In this document: positions 21,465 through 34,900 of the stretch, piece by piece
Position numbering within the stretch: the stretch's first letter is position 1
Layout: each line of letters opens with the position of its first letter
Source: Pilaira anomala
Lineage: Eukaryota > Mucoromycota > Mucoromycetes > Mucorales > Mucoraceae
Direction of reading: 5' to 3'
Length of the DNA stretch: 64,000 bases
Assembly (NCBI GenBank): GCA_025716855.1
Contig: JAIXMQ010000050.1
Coordinates: forward strand, 1-64,000
Position numbers and translations under genes: made by a program
Notes under the pieces: generated by a model
The model's database searches: none
Seen by the model: the letters and a program-made list of their open reading frames with translations, nothing else
What the model was told of the DNA's origin: nothing

Positions 21465-23911
21465 CAATAATCTGACGAGAGATAAAAAAGAACTATACTG
21501 AAAGCAGCAAGACTGAAAGTTGTTTAAGTTGAGATTAAGATAAAAAAACTGTTCATTTTCTTGTGTTAAAATTACATAGCGATATCGATATTTCTTCTTA
21601 CAATCCAGCCATCTCTAAATTCCTCTATTAAAGTAGTTGATTGATCAGTGTATTTGAATGGATTTATTTTTATTTACTACCTTGTACTGAAACAAACTCT
21701 GTACCAGGTTCTTTAATCTTTGATAAGTTGGAAGTGCTTCCGCAAGTCTCGTTCGTAACAGATTCAATTCGAGTATTTCTTGAAGCCGAAGAAACTTCAG
21801 TATAATCAGAGAAATGTGTTTCTTCAATTTCTTTAGCGTCGAGGCGATAATAGTTCTTTTTATTGAAATAGTTTCCTATTTTAGAATAATAAAGTAATAT
21901 AAAGAAATAACAGTTGAGGTTTTGAGGTTTAAAAAAGATTATATAATATATATGTATATATATATATAAACATATATATAAACATAACTGCCCCGTAAGT
22001 TTTACTTCATCGATTCCGTTTACAGAACCAGTTTTGCCACTCCATCATGTGTAAATAAAAAGGATGATTTGCTTCAAAGCATGTTGGCGTTTCTTGACAT
22101 TCAGTTTTAAGACTCCTTTTGAAATAGACTATTTTTGAACAAATAAGTCAATTCTAATGACCAGTTGTTTGGAATACTCTACTATAAGCATATCATCTCT
22201 TTCGGAAAATAACTACATAACTGCTCAGTGAAGACTAAAAAAAAAAAGATGTTAATCCCTTCACTACTATTACTATTTTATTTTTGCATAGCTGTCATGG
22301 AGTAAACTTTCCGATTAGAACAGGGTTGTTACACGACATGAAAAATTTATGCACACAACATGCAATGTCGACCGATGCAAAAGGAATATTCTCGATCATA
22401 TTTTATAATGTAATGATATTATACTGTTATATGAGAACCAAGTAAATGTTTCTTGTTAAGCTTAAATAATCGTATTTTAGGTCTAGATGATTCACATCTA
22501 GCCTTCCATCTAAAATAGCCGCTGTAATAAATCCAGACACATATATAATCCTTGTTTAGAAAAAGATGAAACGTTTTTTTTTTTTTTTTTTTTTTTAGAT
22601 TCTCTTGTCATGGCTCAGGATATTTATATGAGTCTGTTTATATTTATTAAACCGACTAATTATAAAATGAAAAGAAACATAATGACGATAAGTATGTTTG
22701 AAAGTAAAAAACATAATGACGTTAAATATTTGGTTTTTTCTAAAAAAAAAAAAGAAAAAAGAAAAAAAACATGGAATATATGTAAGTAGAGAGAAATATT
22801 GAAGGAGCATACAACATCGTTCCTTATATTTACATGAGCTCATGGTTAACTTGGAACTACTTCTCAGTATGATTGGATCAGTCATTTTTTCAAAAGGATT
22901 AGAAAATGATTTTTTTTTTTTTTTTTTTTTTTGTTGATTCGATGAGGTGTAAGATCGACAATCATGAGGATTTTTTCTTATAATTCCGGCGAAGACCAAA
23001 TAAAAAATCTTGTTATAGTTTATTCATGTGAAGGGATAACTATATCTCATGGGTATTCAAGTTGTACCATTTAATAATTGGTTCAATGCACTAATTTAAG
23101 TTTACTTTCCCATGAAAAAAAAACAAACAAAACAATTTTTTTATTTTTTGGGTATATCATTATCAGTGAGTAGTATCTTCTTTTTTTCTTGTTGGTAAGA
23201 ATTTAAGATGAATATATTACTTAAAATCGCATCCTTATTTTTTTGTATGTATGAAGATTTATTTAAAATCAAAAGATAATTCCCATCCATAAAAGTAAAT
23301 GAAAAAAGGTATAAACTGTCATTTAAAAAGGAAAAACGCTTGGGCCATTGGAAACATGTGTTACCCTTCATTGACATGTTCAGTTATTCCCTTTCCTTCT
23401 CTTCAAATTTAATAAAATGCACTTTTGCTCATCTTTTTTTTTTTAAAAAAAAATATAATCAATCAAAATACCTGAGATGTATAACAATATTTATATTTTT
23501 TTTTGTTATAATGATGTAAGGTATACTCTTTGTTTTTTCTTCAGTTTAGAATAGATTTTTGTCACACGGCATGGATTTTTTCGTATCCACTCCAAAATAT
23601 AAAAGCTGCTACTTAAACTGTCATTTCACTTTTTTTTTTCTTTCTTTCATCATATTCACTCAAAAAGCCTTTTATTCCTTTTTTTTTTACGGCGCATTTA
23701 AATCAACACTTAAAAAATATAAGGATTTATATATCACGGTTTTTTATATCATATTTATACATTCATAAGCATAGCTTTTCTTAAAGAGAAAAAAAAGGTA
23801 AAGGCTAAGAAAAAAAAAAAACCTTACATATGTATTTAAAAAATAAACACGCATATTTATAAAATTTGAATAGGAAAACGCATATACACTACAAATAAAT
23901 AACTTTATATT
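21465..23911. other. intergenic region upstream of CHD1
   Basis: No supported gene. A minus-strand open frame at 21645-21827 (LQEILELNLLRTRLAEALPT) is helix-like but isolated and short. (TA)n tracts occur near 21940-21985, with poly-T/A runs of about 20 at 22574-22596 and 22911-22932. The last ~250 bases before 23912 are the likely CHD1 promoter and leader. Confidence 0.45.
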
Positions 23912-26900
23912 ATGTCATATTCTCATAACAACGATTCTGATTCAGAGCAAGACTACCACTCCTACTTAGAGCAAATTCGTTCTGTTAATTCTGATTCAGA
24001 GCAAGAATACCACTCCTACTTAGAGCAAATTCGTTCTGTTTATCCTGATTTACCTCAACCTGGTACAACAAGCAATGAAAACGTCTTTTCTCCACTGTCA
24101 GCTTTTGAATTCTCTGGAGACGACTTGAGTAGCTCTGAGAAAAGCTTTTCAGACGAAGTTGGTAATGGTTCAGAAGAAGCCAACTCCACTACAGATGAAG
24201 ATGTACATGATATTGAATCTGATGATAACTATGGTAATTCACCAGCTTATCATACACCTACCATTACAAGAAAACATAGCAATTGTAAAGTATCTAAACT
24301 TCTGTGTTCACATAAAAATATGTGCTAATAATTTTTATTTAGATTATTTGAGAAATGCTTCTAGTCGCAAAGATGACGAGAGTGATGAAAATTCAGATGG
24401 TGAATCAAATAAAAGTACTAGACGTAACTGTTTAGTTCGTCGTCAAACGCAACGACAAGGTAATAAATATATATAGTTATTGCTTCGTAAGAGAAAAATA
24501 ATACTAACACACTTTTTTTTTAATCTTTTGTAGGTATTCTCTCTTCTGGTGATTATGTACGTCGCTCTACTCGTAGTCGAAAGACGACAAATTATAATGA
24601 AGGTGATACAGACATGTGGGAAGTCTCTGATAAGAGACACATAGCAACCCAGTACATGAAGAAGAAGCCATTCAAAGTGTACTTGATCACCGTAAAAAAG
24701 AAAATGCAGCAGGTAATTTTTTTCTTTTAAAAAAAAACTGATGAGTATACTGATATATAATGAAATAGATGACTCAGATGACCCAGAGACAAACTTTTTG
24801 TACTTGATTAAATGGAAATCTTTGTCACATATTCACAATACATGGGAGCCATTTTCTTACTTGAAATCAGTCAAAGGATTTCGTAAAGTAGAAAACTATA
24901 TTCGCAATCGTATTGAAGAAGAAGCCTATATTCGACAACATGATGAGACAACAAAAGAAGATATCGAACAACAAGATATTGACATCTCACGTCGTCGTGA
25001 TGAAATCAACGATTGGAAGACAGTTGAGCGAGTAATTTCTCGAAGAGGTAGTCCAGGAACTATTGAATACCTTGTAAAATGGAGAAGACTTCATTATGAT
25101 GAATGTACTTGGGAAGAAGAAGAAGCAATTTCAGATAAATATCAGGTTAAAATCGATGAATATTTGGAACGTGAAGAAAACACGCTTATACCACATCGAT
25201 CCATGACATACCCGAAACAAAAGAGACCTGAATTCAAAGCATTTAAAGAACAGCCTGCCTATATTAATGGTGGTGAATTACGTGACTATCAATTACATGG
25301 TGTCAATTGGATGTATTGGCTTTGGAGTCGTGATGAAAATGGTATTTTGGCAGATGAAATGGGTTTAGGAAAGACGGTTCAAACCATTAGTTTTTTAAAT
25401 GCACTTTATAATACCTGTAATGTCTATGGTCCTTTCTTGGTTGTAGTACCACTTTCTACATCAGATAATTGGATGCAAGAATTTAAACAATGGGCACCTC
25501 AAATGAACGTATTATGTTATTTAGGTAACCCTCAAGCACGTGAAGTCATTCGAGACAATGAATTTCATGTGAAAGGAACGAATCACTTCAAATTTAATGT
25601 ATTGATCACTACCTATGAAATTGTATTGAAAGATAAAGATTTCTTACAAGGTATTCGTTGGAAATATCTAGCAGTGGATGAAGCCCATCGATTAAAGAAC
25701 TCAGAGTCACAATTATATGAAGCACTCAGTAGCTTCCAAACTGCTAATCGATTATTAATTACTGGTACACCGCTTCAAAATAATGTCAAAGAATTATTAG
25801 CTTTGGTTAGTTTCCTTAACCCAAAAATGGATATGACTGAATACGCAGAAATTGATGTAGAAGATGTCATCAAGAAGAAAAGATTTCATCACTACACGAT
25901 AGTATTAAACGAATCATGTTACGTCGATTAAAAAGGATGTAGAAAAGTCATTACCTAATAAATCCGAACGTATCTTGCGTGTGGAAATGAGCAACTTACA
26001 AAAGGAATACTATAAGCATATCTTGACAAAAAACTTTGATTTATTAAATGGAAGTGGAGAAAATAAGAAACAATGGTTAAATATTGCAATCGAATTGAAA
26101 AAAGCCAGAATCATCCTTATCTTTTTCCAAACACAGAAGAAATGTCAATGAGTAGAATCACACGTTTGAAAGGTTTAATCGAGAACAGTGGAAAAATGGT
26201 ACTGTGGATAAACTATTAACTCGCTTGAAATCGAATGGTCATCGTGTCTTGATCTTTTCTCAATTGGTCATGATGTTGGATATCCTTTCTGAATATATGA
26301 CGCTACGTGGGCATACCTTTCAAAGATTAGATGGTTCCATGAAGCCAGAAGACAGAAATAAGGCAATTGAGCATTATAATGCTCCAAATAGTCCAGATTT
26401 GCTTTCATCTTGTCTACACGTGCTGGTGGTATGGGTATTAATTTAACTACGGCAGATACTGTCATTATCTTTGATAGTGATTGGAACCCACAGAATGATT
26501 TACAAGCCATGTCTCGTGCACATCGTATTGGTCAAACCAAATCAGTTAATGTTTATCGATTCGTTACCAAGGAAACCATGGAAGAGGATATCATTGAACG
26601 TGCCAAACGAAAGATGGTCCTCGAATACTGTATCATTAAACGAATGGATACCTCGGGTCAATTAACTGAACAAGAACAAAATATTGCTGCATCCCAATCA
26701 CTCAAGACAGCAACAGGTAAAAATAAGGATTTACCATTCAATAAAGACGAATTAAGTGCTATTCTCAAGTTTGGTGCACAAAATATGTTTCAAACCTCTG
26801 ATAACAACGAAAAGTTGGACGATATGGATTTAGATGATATTTTAGCGAGAGCTGAACAAACCGAGACAGAGAATGCAGATGACAGTGCTTTAGGGTCCGA

Positions 26901-28806
26901 TGATTTCTTGGCCCAGTTTAAAATTACGGACTATGGTGGTACTGCAAATGATCTTAGATGGGAAGATATTATACCATCCGAAGAAATTGAAAAAGTAGCA
27001 CAGGAACAACAAAAGGTTGAAGATCAACAAACTGTACTATACGATCGTGCAGCAAAAAGAAGAATTGTGTATGATGAGCATATGAATGAAGAAGAAGAGG
27101 AAGAGGAAGATGGAAGTACACAATTAGGTAAAAGAAGAAGAAAGACAGCTGTCCCAGGTCAAGGTTCTTCTAGAAGAAGACAAGCTGCCTCTGGTATCCC
27201 GAATGAATTATCTGAACGTGACAGAAGAGCCATCACAAGAGCCGTATTAAAGTACGGTGATCTCGAAGCCAGATATGATGATGCAGTTTCAGATTTCGAT
27301 CTTGGCCAAAAGGATAAAGATACCATCTTGAATTTATACTATGACCTAATTCAAGAATGTAGAGCAAAGGTTCGTAAACAAGCTGAAGCTAATGATAGCT
27401 CACTTAAAGGTGTTGAAGTATCTGAAGAGGTCTTGTTACGTGAATTGCGACATACCAAACAGAAAGCTATATTATTTACATGGCATGATGTTCAAAGTGT
27501 CAATGCAGGCCAAATATTTCAAAGGCATCATGATATGAAGATTCTCGCTAGAAGATTGAACTCTGTGAATGACAAATATAAGTTTCGTGTATCTACTGGA
27601 GCTAAACGGGTGCAAGGCTGGTCGTGCAATTGGGGTGATAAAGAAGATGCGATGCTACTGGTCGGTGTACATGAGCACGGGTTTGGGTCTTGGTCTGCCA
27701 TACAAGCAGATAAACCACTTGGATTAAGCGATAAATTCTTCATTGGAGGAAAAGATTCAGATGAGAAGAAGACGCCAAAAGCTATTCACTTAGTTAGACG
27801 AGCAGACCAAATGATGAAGACCTTAGCGGAAGAAGATAGATTGATAAATGATTTACATGGCAGTATACCTGAGCATAGCTCATCAGCCACATCCTTCTCT
27901 TCTAGAAAAAGATCTTCACGCACTTTAGATGATGTACCCAGACCTTCCCATAAACGAGTTGAAAAAGATGATAAAACGCCTGTACGATCATATGAAGACT
28001 ACGATGAAAATTCATGTTACTCTACAATGCGATCAGTAAACCATTACTTGATTCGACTTCGTGACGATTCTGTCAAAGAAGAAGGAGCGCGTAAAGCACA
28101 TATTATCAAGGAGTGTCTAGCTCCTATTGGACAATTTATTGATAAGAAGGCAGCAGAACATAAAGGAGACACGAACTTAAAACGAGATCTATGGATATAT
28201 ACAGCAAAGTTCTGGCCTGGTGTGAACGTTTCACATAACGAAATTATGAACGTATATGAGAAATTAGTAGCATCAAGTTCTACAACCACAACAAAACCAA
28301 GTGCAACAAAAACAAGTACTTCTGGTTCAACTGCAACTCAAAGCCATAATGGTAGTAGTAGTAGTAGTAGTCATATAGATCTAAGCTCGCAAAAGTCATC
28401 AAGCTCTTCTAGAAGAAATAGCCGCAGTCATCATTCTCATAATCGAAGTAATAGAGATGACAGAAGTAGTAAACATGACAAAAGTAGTAGATATGAAAGA
28501 AATAGTAGATTTGACAAAAGTAGTAGATATGACCGAAATAGTAGATATGACAGAAACAGTAGATATGACAGAGGCAGTAGAGACGATAGAAGTAGTAGAG
28601 GTAACAGAAGTAGTCACGATGAACGAAGTAACAGAGAAGACCAAAGTAACAGGGAAGATCGAAGCAGTAGAGATGGACGAAGAAGATCCCCCTGTAAGAG
28701 TGGTGATGATCACAATCGTCGTGATCGAAAGAGCAACAGTAGCAGTAGTCGCTACAATTCTTATAACCGAGATTGTAGCCGAACCAACCGAGACAGACGT
28801 TTCTAA
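23912..28806 (+). CDS. CHD1: CHD1-type chromatin remodeller; frame broken by six apparent 1-nt deletions
   Basis: Exons 23912-24284, 24343-24459, 24534-24714 and 24769-28806. Domains in order: acidic Ser-rich N-terminus with an 18-residue tandem duplication ([17 protein letters not shown] twice); two chromodomains ([20 protein letters not shown] and [20 protein letters not shown]); SNF2 ATPase with Walker [13 protein letters not shown] and box [11 protein letters not shown]; helicase C with [11 protein letters not shown] and [29 protein letters not shown]-like segment; CHD1 C-terminal helical domain ([15 protein letters not shown]...[12 protein letters not shown]); and a long Arg/Ser/Asp repeat tail. 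CHD1 spaces nucleosomes over transcribed genes and reads H3K4me. Homology jumps frame near 24632, 25866, 25934, 26112, 26205 and 26397, each fixed in principle by one missing base, with no nonsense substitutions. This is either a sequencing or assembly artefact, or a very recent pseudogene. Confidence 0.9.
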
Positions 28807-28925
28807 AGATGTAATGCAGATATAAACCCCCCCCCTCCCCCTGTGTTAAGAAAACCTTTTCTTATTAAATAAAATAATTATTATATAATGGATAAAAAGC
28901 AGAAAGTTTTTAGTTATGAACGAGG

Positions 28926-29453
28926 CTAAAAAATCCATCTTATATCTTCATGAGGGCGATATATTTCACAAATTACTATTTCTTTTAAATCTAGACTAGT
29001 GATATCCAAATTGAAACACTCGTAGGATCTTTTGCTATATGACTTTTTACTTACTGGAAAGACACCATCTCTGTTGTAAGAAAAAAAAGTAATAAACAAA
29101 AAGTCCAGATTAAACTTAATTTCCTTTGACATGTTGTGATATACATAAATAAAATCATTCTTTTTTGTTAAAGTGTCTTGTCTTTATGTACCATCCAATA
29201 AGTTTCCCTTAAGATTGCCCCCAAGATTATACCATCTTTTACAGCTAGACTTTTTTTTTTTCTTATATTACATGTCGCTAATTCATTGCAAAAACTAATT
29301 AGTTTTATTATAGTTAAACTTGAACTGATACGGTTGATAAAGTATAAACACAATATTAGCTCTATAAAGCCTTTGGCTAATGCATAAAGCTCAAAAGGCA
29401 CCATATAAACTCATCTACATCACAATCAGGAACTCCAAAGGCTAAAAGCCTGC
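28926..29453 (-). pseudogene. dispersed coding-derived repeat, copy B
   Basis: Inverted relative to copy A at 18392-18675 and longer. On the minus strand it reads VPFELYALAKGFIELILCLY, then after a poly-A/T interruption LAVKDGIILGAILRETYWMV, and, one frame over, NMSKEIKFNLDFLFITFFS and KKSYSKRSYECFNLDITSLD, ending at a stop near 28926. Composition and conservation between copies suggest an ancestral protein of a repeated family, now broken by at least one frameshift. No known domain is recognised. Confidence 0.55.
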
Positions 29454-29629
29454 GTGATATGTCGCTTTTTTTTTTTCGTGCTGATTACGGCTCCCCAAAA
29501 AATTACCAAAGTAAATATACAATCTTCGTTATATTAATTTTTTTTTCATTTTCATTTATATATACATATCAGGCTATCATTACTACACCACTAATGGTTT
29601 CCCAAAAGCTGTGCTCGACAATCTACTCT

Positions 29630-29630
<1 letters not shown>

Positions 29631-29672
<42 letters not shown>

Positions 29673-29745
29673 ACAGAAACTTCAACAAAAAAAACCTCCC
29701 ACAAAAAACCTCCCACAAAAAACCTCCCAAAGAAAACAATTCGCA
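29631..29745. repeat. poly(A) tract followed by a 14-bp minisatellite
   Basis: A run of 37 A at 29631-29667, then about three units of ACCTCCCACAAAAA at about 29690-29735. The poly(A) could mark a retrotransposed 3' end, but no element body is recognised next to it. Confidence 0.6.
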
Positions 29746-29914
29746 CCTTAAATAAGTACTTCGCCTATGAGGGCTACTATCAACTTCGCAGTACGACTTG
29801 AATTGAAGAAAAAAAAGGGAGAAAGAGGAAAAAAAGACGTCTTTATGTAGATGAGCATAAAAGTCACTTCAAATTCCATGACGTGTTTTTAAAAAAACTC
29901 TATTAGGCGTTACC

Positions 29915-30178
29915 TTACAAGTTATTTTTTTCATGCACGAAAACCATTGACCACTTACTACCTATTGAAAATCTACCATTACCTAAAAGATTAGGTATAT
30001 CAATTAAGAAGCAACAAAATGAACATAAAGCAACCCACCTTTCTTTACCTTTAAAAAAAAGTTGGCTTCCAAGGCCTAAATATACCGGTTTAATCGGCAA
30101 TTCTTTTGTTATGGAATTATAGTGATTCTGATAAATACTATAGTCAATGGAGGATACAACTAAATCATTTAAATCCAC
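29915..30178 (-). pseudogene. open-frame fragment of unknown origin
   Basis: An 87-codon minus-strand frame starting MDLNDLVVSSIDYSIYQNHY with protein-like composition (ELPIKPVYLGLGSQLFFKGK, then KERWVALCSF). It has no introns, no recognisable family and no partner exons. Listed because it is longer than expected by chance in such AT-rich DNA and sits among other relics. Confidence 0.25.
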
Positions 30179-30299
30179 ATGGTTAGGAAGAGGGGAAAGA
30201 CGATAAAGTGGATAAGGAAGAAGAGAAGGGTCGAGAAAATATATAATATATTTATATACGTTGAATTAATAGTTGATCTTCCATATCTAAAAAGATCTT

Positions 30300-30545
30300 A
30301 TTCTTTAGACGAGAATAGTACAACATCTACAGCAGCTCCTGTCAAGGTACAAAAAAATAGTGGAAGATTTACAAGTTATATTGTGTCTTTCAACATCCGT
30401 ATGATGAAGTATGGTTTATGACTGCGTGTGATAGATGTGATGATTGGTTCCACGGGGAAGTGTATATTCATCAGCGAAAAGGAAAATGAATGTATTGACT
30501 TTTATGTTCCAAAGATAAATAAAAAAAAAATGCACAAAAAAAATT
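30300..30545 (+). pseudogene. broken PHD-finger gene fragment
   Basis: Reading across frames gives YCVFQHPYDEVWFMTACDRC, DDWFHG, then one frame over GKCIFISEKENECIDFYV. This is the Cys4-His-Cys3 PHD pattern of Spp1/CXXC1-like histone H3K4me readers (CxC ... CDxCDDWFHGxC). The second Cys is replaced by Phe, at least two frameshifts are needed, and the final Cys pair is absent. The preceding open stretch (YSLDENSTTSTAAPVKVQKN) may be linker from the same ancestor. It is a dead fragment, not a gene. Confidence 0.55.
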
Positions 30546-31657
30546 AAAATGATATGATTTTTAGTGACAATATGAAAACCGAAATGTGGTAATCTAGTTT
30601 GTTATAAAGCAGAATTAGTTCAAGTTTAGATTCATGCAAAATGCAGGTCGCACGAGCTCGACTGGAAAATTGGTTGAAATAAAGCAGCGCCGATCTTATA
30701 ATAGCACGGAACTATTAAATAATAGCACCACTAATACATTCTTTACATGGTTAGTAGCTAAATACCATTTCTTGTAAATAAAATGTATAACAAGAAGCAG
30801 TTGACTTTCTGAACTACTTATTTACTCCCTGTATCTCTTTGTGCATTTAATAACCATCCCCAAACACATATACCAAGTAGCTTCCAGCTGTATTACCATT
30901 GCCTCTATTGCACTTGAAGAACGTAACTGTATTAAAAATTTATTTACCCAAGGATTCTAGACCGTGTCTTGCTGTTTTTGATTTTTGAAGCTATAACTAT
31001 AACAATAATATGAATAAATCTCACTTTGAAAAAATCCGATAAAAAGACTCACAGCAAAAGAACAGGGCACTGGATAAAAACATTGTATAAAAGCACTAAA
31101 TCAATGTCCAGCACCCATTAGGGCGGCGACGGCCACAGTTCGTTGTTTAGTCTGATACACTCCTACCGAAAAAGTTATCGGATTTTCAGATATCAAAATC
31201 AAGACTGAAAATCCGGGGTGTATATACAAAAATAAAGCTGTTGCTGTCACTTCTTTTCTCCACTGATTAGAATAAATATTCATGATTCAAATCACAACAT
31301 TTAATATGAAAAGGGTGAATTCAAGTTTTTTCACTTTTTTCTGTTTATGATGAAAGTGATATTAGTCAAAATCTCTTATTGCAGTGTTCAATTATTGATT
31401 TTGGACGAGAAATATAAGAAACAGCGTGTTACTTTATGACAAGAGTGCGATGCATCTGCTTTTAAACTGCTTAATATTTATACTTCGATCAGCCTTGTCA
31501 GAGTATGAGGTACCTGAGTGTTTTTAATTTATTAATTGTTCGGAAAAACAGGGCCAGACCTTTAATTAACAGATGTAGCTTAATGGTAGACATTTGGTTG
31601 TGCCCTTGTATTTTATCTTCTATATTTATAATATAACGCTATTATATTTTAGTATTA
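30546..31657. other. intergenic, 3' of TRS120
   Basis: No supported gene. A minus-strand 60-codon frame at 31101-31283 has no family. A tRNA A-box-like stretch at about 31570-31595 lacks the rest of a tRNA. Confidence 0.45.
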
Positions 31658-31848
31658 TTAATTTTCTGCTACGTCTATGACAGCCCATTCATGATCACAA
31701 TATATCTTTCGAGTGTGTACATCCTCTGCATGATAAAGAATTTCAAATTGACCACGAGATAAAAAGTAAATAGGAAAAGAATGAGAGATAACTTGAACGG
31801 ATACAGAAATCTAACAAATAAACAAATTTAATTATGATGAATCTTATC

Positions 31849-31928
<80 letters not shown>

Positions 31929-34900
31929 CCAACCTCTGGTAACACTACTTGCTGGACACCTTCCATTAATAATTTATTGGAGAGATCGTATTCCTTCACA
32001 CCATCGTTGTAACTTTGAACGGGTTGAACTCTCAATATGAGTTTTACAGGATATGCTACAAAATTATATTTAGTAATAGTACAATAATGAAGCAATACAA
32101 ACACTTACTAAATCGATTTCTAAGCGTAACTGTCATTGTCACGTACTCGTTGCAAACACATGAAAATCTTCTTTGACTCAACTTTTTAACATGTTCTCCC
32201 TTCAAGTCTATCACGAACTCTACATCTTCTTTTTTTAAAATTTCTAGTTGGACACTATTTAGTCGCAAAGAAGGTCTGAGGTTTAACTCGCCTGATCGCC
32301 TTGTAGCTTTACAATACCAATTAGCCTTGATCCGGCGTAAAAGCTCTTCACGGTACCAAAACATTTGAATGCGAGCTTTCTGTTGTTCTTCGGATATCTT
32401 CGGACCTTGTGCAATAACAAACTGCTTATTGGGATCAAAAGAAGGAATTTCTTGATCAATAATATCAGGTGACAAGAAGAGTCGTTTTAAGGGTAGCACA
32501 ATTCTATGGAAAAAAAATTGCTGTGAATAATAGAAACAATATATTTAACTTACTCTCATACTAACCTTGATGTGGACCCTGGTTGAATAGTAATACATGA
32601 TAAAAGATTATTACAATCACTGCTATATTCTTCCGTTTCATTTGATATTGTGAAATCAACGTCGAAAGATATTGTCCATGTATTTCGGACATCAAGTGTC
32701 ACAAGACAGTATTCATTTCTTTCTTGCTCCTCCAGTGTCAAATTTCTAGAAACTAAGAGAAGATCTTCCACAGGCTGGTTCTGAATGATGTCTATGGATT
32801 CAATTTTGACAGAATCAGCTTGATGCTTGATGTTATGTAATGCAACATCCAGTACCTCTTTGGGAGCTGGTGTACTGTGTCTTAAATAAACCACATCCCA
32901 ATTAGAAGGTTCTAAATTCCTATATACGGTAATCATAACGTTGAGATACAGTTGACGTGTATAAAACGTGGATATTTTTTCTGAATTATTATTATTTAAA
33001 AGATTAGAATCTTGGACTTCTGGCCTGGCTCTGTTGAGGTATCCGTAGTCTACCTGAATTGTTCCACCGCGACTGAAAAAAAAAAGTTTGTACATTACTT
33101 TATTACATAATATTCGTATTTACTTACCAATCTCTTTTTCCAAAGACATTTACTTTGAGTGTAATACTCTTACCTTGTGGAATCCATACTATTTTGCCTA
33201 TTGAGTTGGTTGATTCTTTTTCGTCAGTTCCTTCCCATGAGAATACCCGAGTTCCTTTCGTATGCAACTCGATTTCATATTGCTCTTCTGGAGGGAGTTC
33301 TGGATTTATAGCAAGTGGTCCTATAGTCGTAGAGTCAGTAAATGACAATGTGATAAAATCCACAGCGATGTTTCCAATATTTTCAAGCTCCATAGTTATA
33401 TACGTTCTAAAATAAAAGAGGAAATAGATTAATGTATAAGCACGATAATCAAATTCTTTATTCTTACGCTTCTCCCTCATAAAGCATAACCGCACCATGC
33501 ATCATAGAAGTTCTTTTTATTTTAAGCAATGGTTGATCATCAATAGCATCTAGCTCATAAAACTTGACCCTATTGTTATCATCAGAAGTTTCTATTTTTT
33601 TTAAAAAGAAACATGTGGTATATAAGTGAGTTGCGTTTTTTTTTATACTTTGTTATTTTAAGTGTACCTCTCTTTCTGTTTGATTTAATAGCGTCAAGTC
33701 CACTATAAAAAATATTAGAACTTGGTATAATAAAATAAAATTGTTATATATCGCTTTTACCAATGTTTTATCTTGATAAAGTTATCATTAAATACATCTT
33801 CTGGTGTTTTTTTGACTGGCGGGCTAATGAGGAATTCCTGTTCTGAAAATCCTACGATCTGGATTAAACAACCACGTATAATTAAAGTTCCAGTCTCTTC
33901 TGGAGTTCCCATCAACTGAACAAATATAGTAGCATTAGCTGGTATAGTAGCAGCGGATGGAACAGCATTAAAAGCAATACCGGATGTACTGCGTATACAA
34001 ATAAATATTGATATTTTACGATGACTTTTAATCCGAGGAGTTTCTTACCTCAAAACTATATTTTGTAATTCCAAATCAAATCCAAATGGATTTATCAATG
34101 TAACCTTGAATTCTGAAATTTCATCCTTTACCAGTACAATTTTGTACTATATACATATATAAAAAAAAGGAAGAGAGGTAAATGAAAAGTGATAAGCCAT
34201 TTAAAAGAAAAAAAACTTACAGTAAGATCTGCTTTCTTAGCAAACGGGTTATAAATAAACGGATCAGCGTCTTCTGGGCAATCCTTTTTCACGTTTTCCA
34301 CCGCCTCATTTTTTATTGGATGCAAATAAACAGCTTTTCTAGAGATTGGCTTTTTCGCCTCAATACTAGATACAATATTGACACCCCAATAGTTGATCTT
34401 TTCTGATGATGAAGTAGATACTCTCTTATTCGTATTACTCTTCGCCACCATACCCTGAATGGTCGTTGCCAATTTAATTTGTTCTGCTTTAGGAATATAT
34501 TGATATAAATTTTTCAAAAGCACAGTAGTGTAGTACAATCGTGATCCATTATCAAGCAAAGCATCTGAAACAGATATGCATTGCTTTAAAATATCTATTT
34601 GAAGTTCTGGCCAACCAAATCTACTCTTCGCTCTTTGTGATGAGCTTCTTTTTGTGGTAGTAACATTCGTAAATATACCGTTATCCTCTCTTTGCATGGC
34701 TTCTAATGTGCCACCGTCTTGTACATTACGCTCGCCAACTCCATAGACTTCACAGACATGTTTAATAACTTCTAGTACACCGCTATCATAGTTTTCCGAA
34801 ATTAAGTTACTAACTGATTTAGATAACCCTGTTCGACGGTATTGTATTAATAGTGGCAACATGCACCCCACACTTTCATGCATTAACCAAGCTGCTTTTC

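Noticed and set aside
28399..28825. Long Thr/Val/Ile and Met/Val/Glu-repeat frames overlapping the CHD1 tail on both strands
   Set aside because: Shadows of the Arg/Ser/Asp codon repeats in the CHD1 C-terminus.
31560..31625. tRNA-like stretch (TAGCTTAATGGTAGA followed by TTGGTTGTGCC)
   Set aside because: Has an A-box-like D-arm and a possible GTG anticodon, but no T-arm, B-box or matching acceptor stem follows; treated as chance or an old tRNA fragment.
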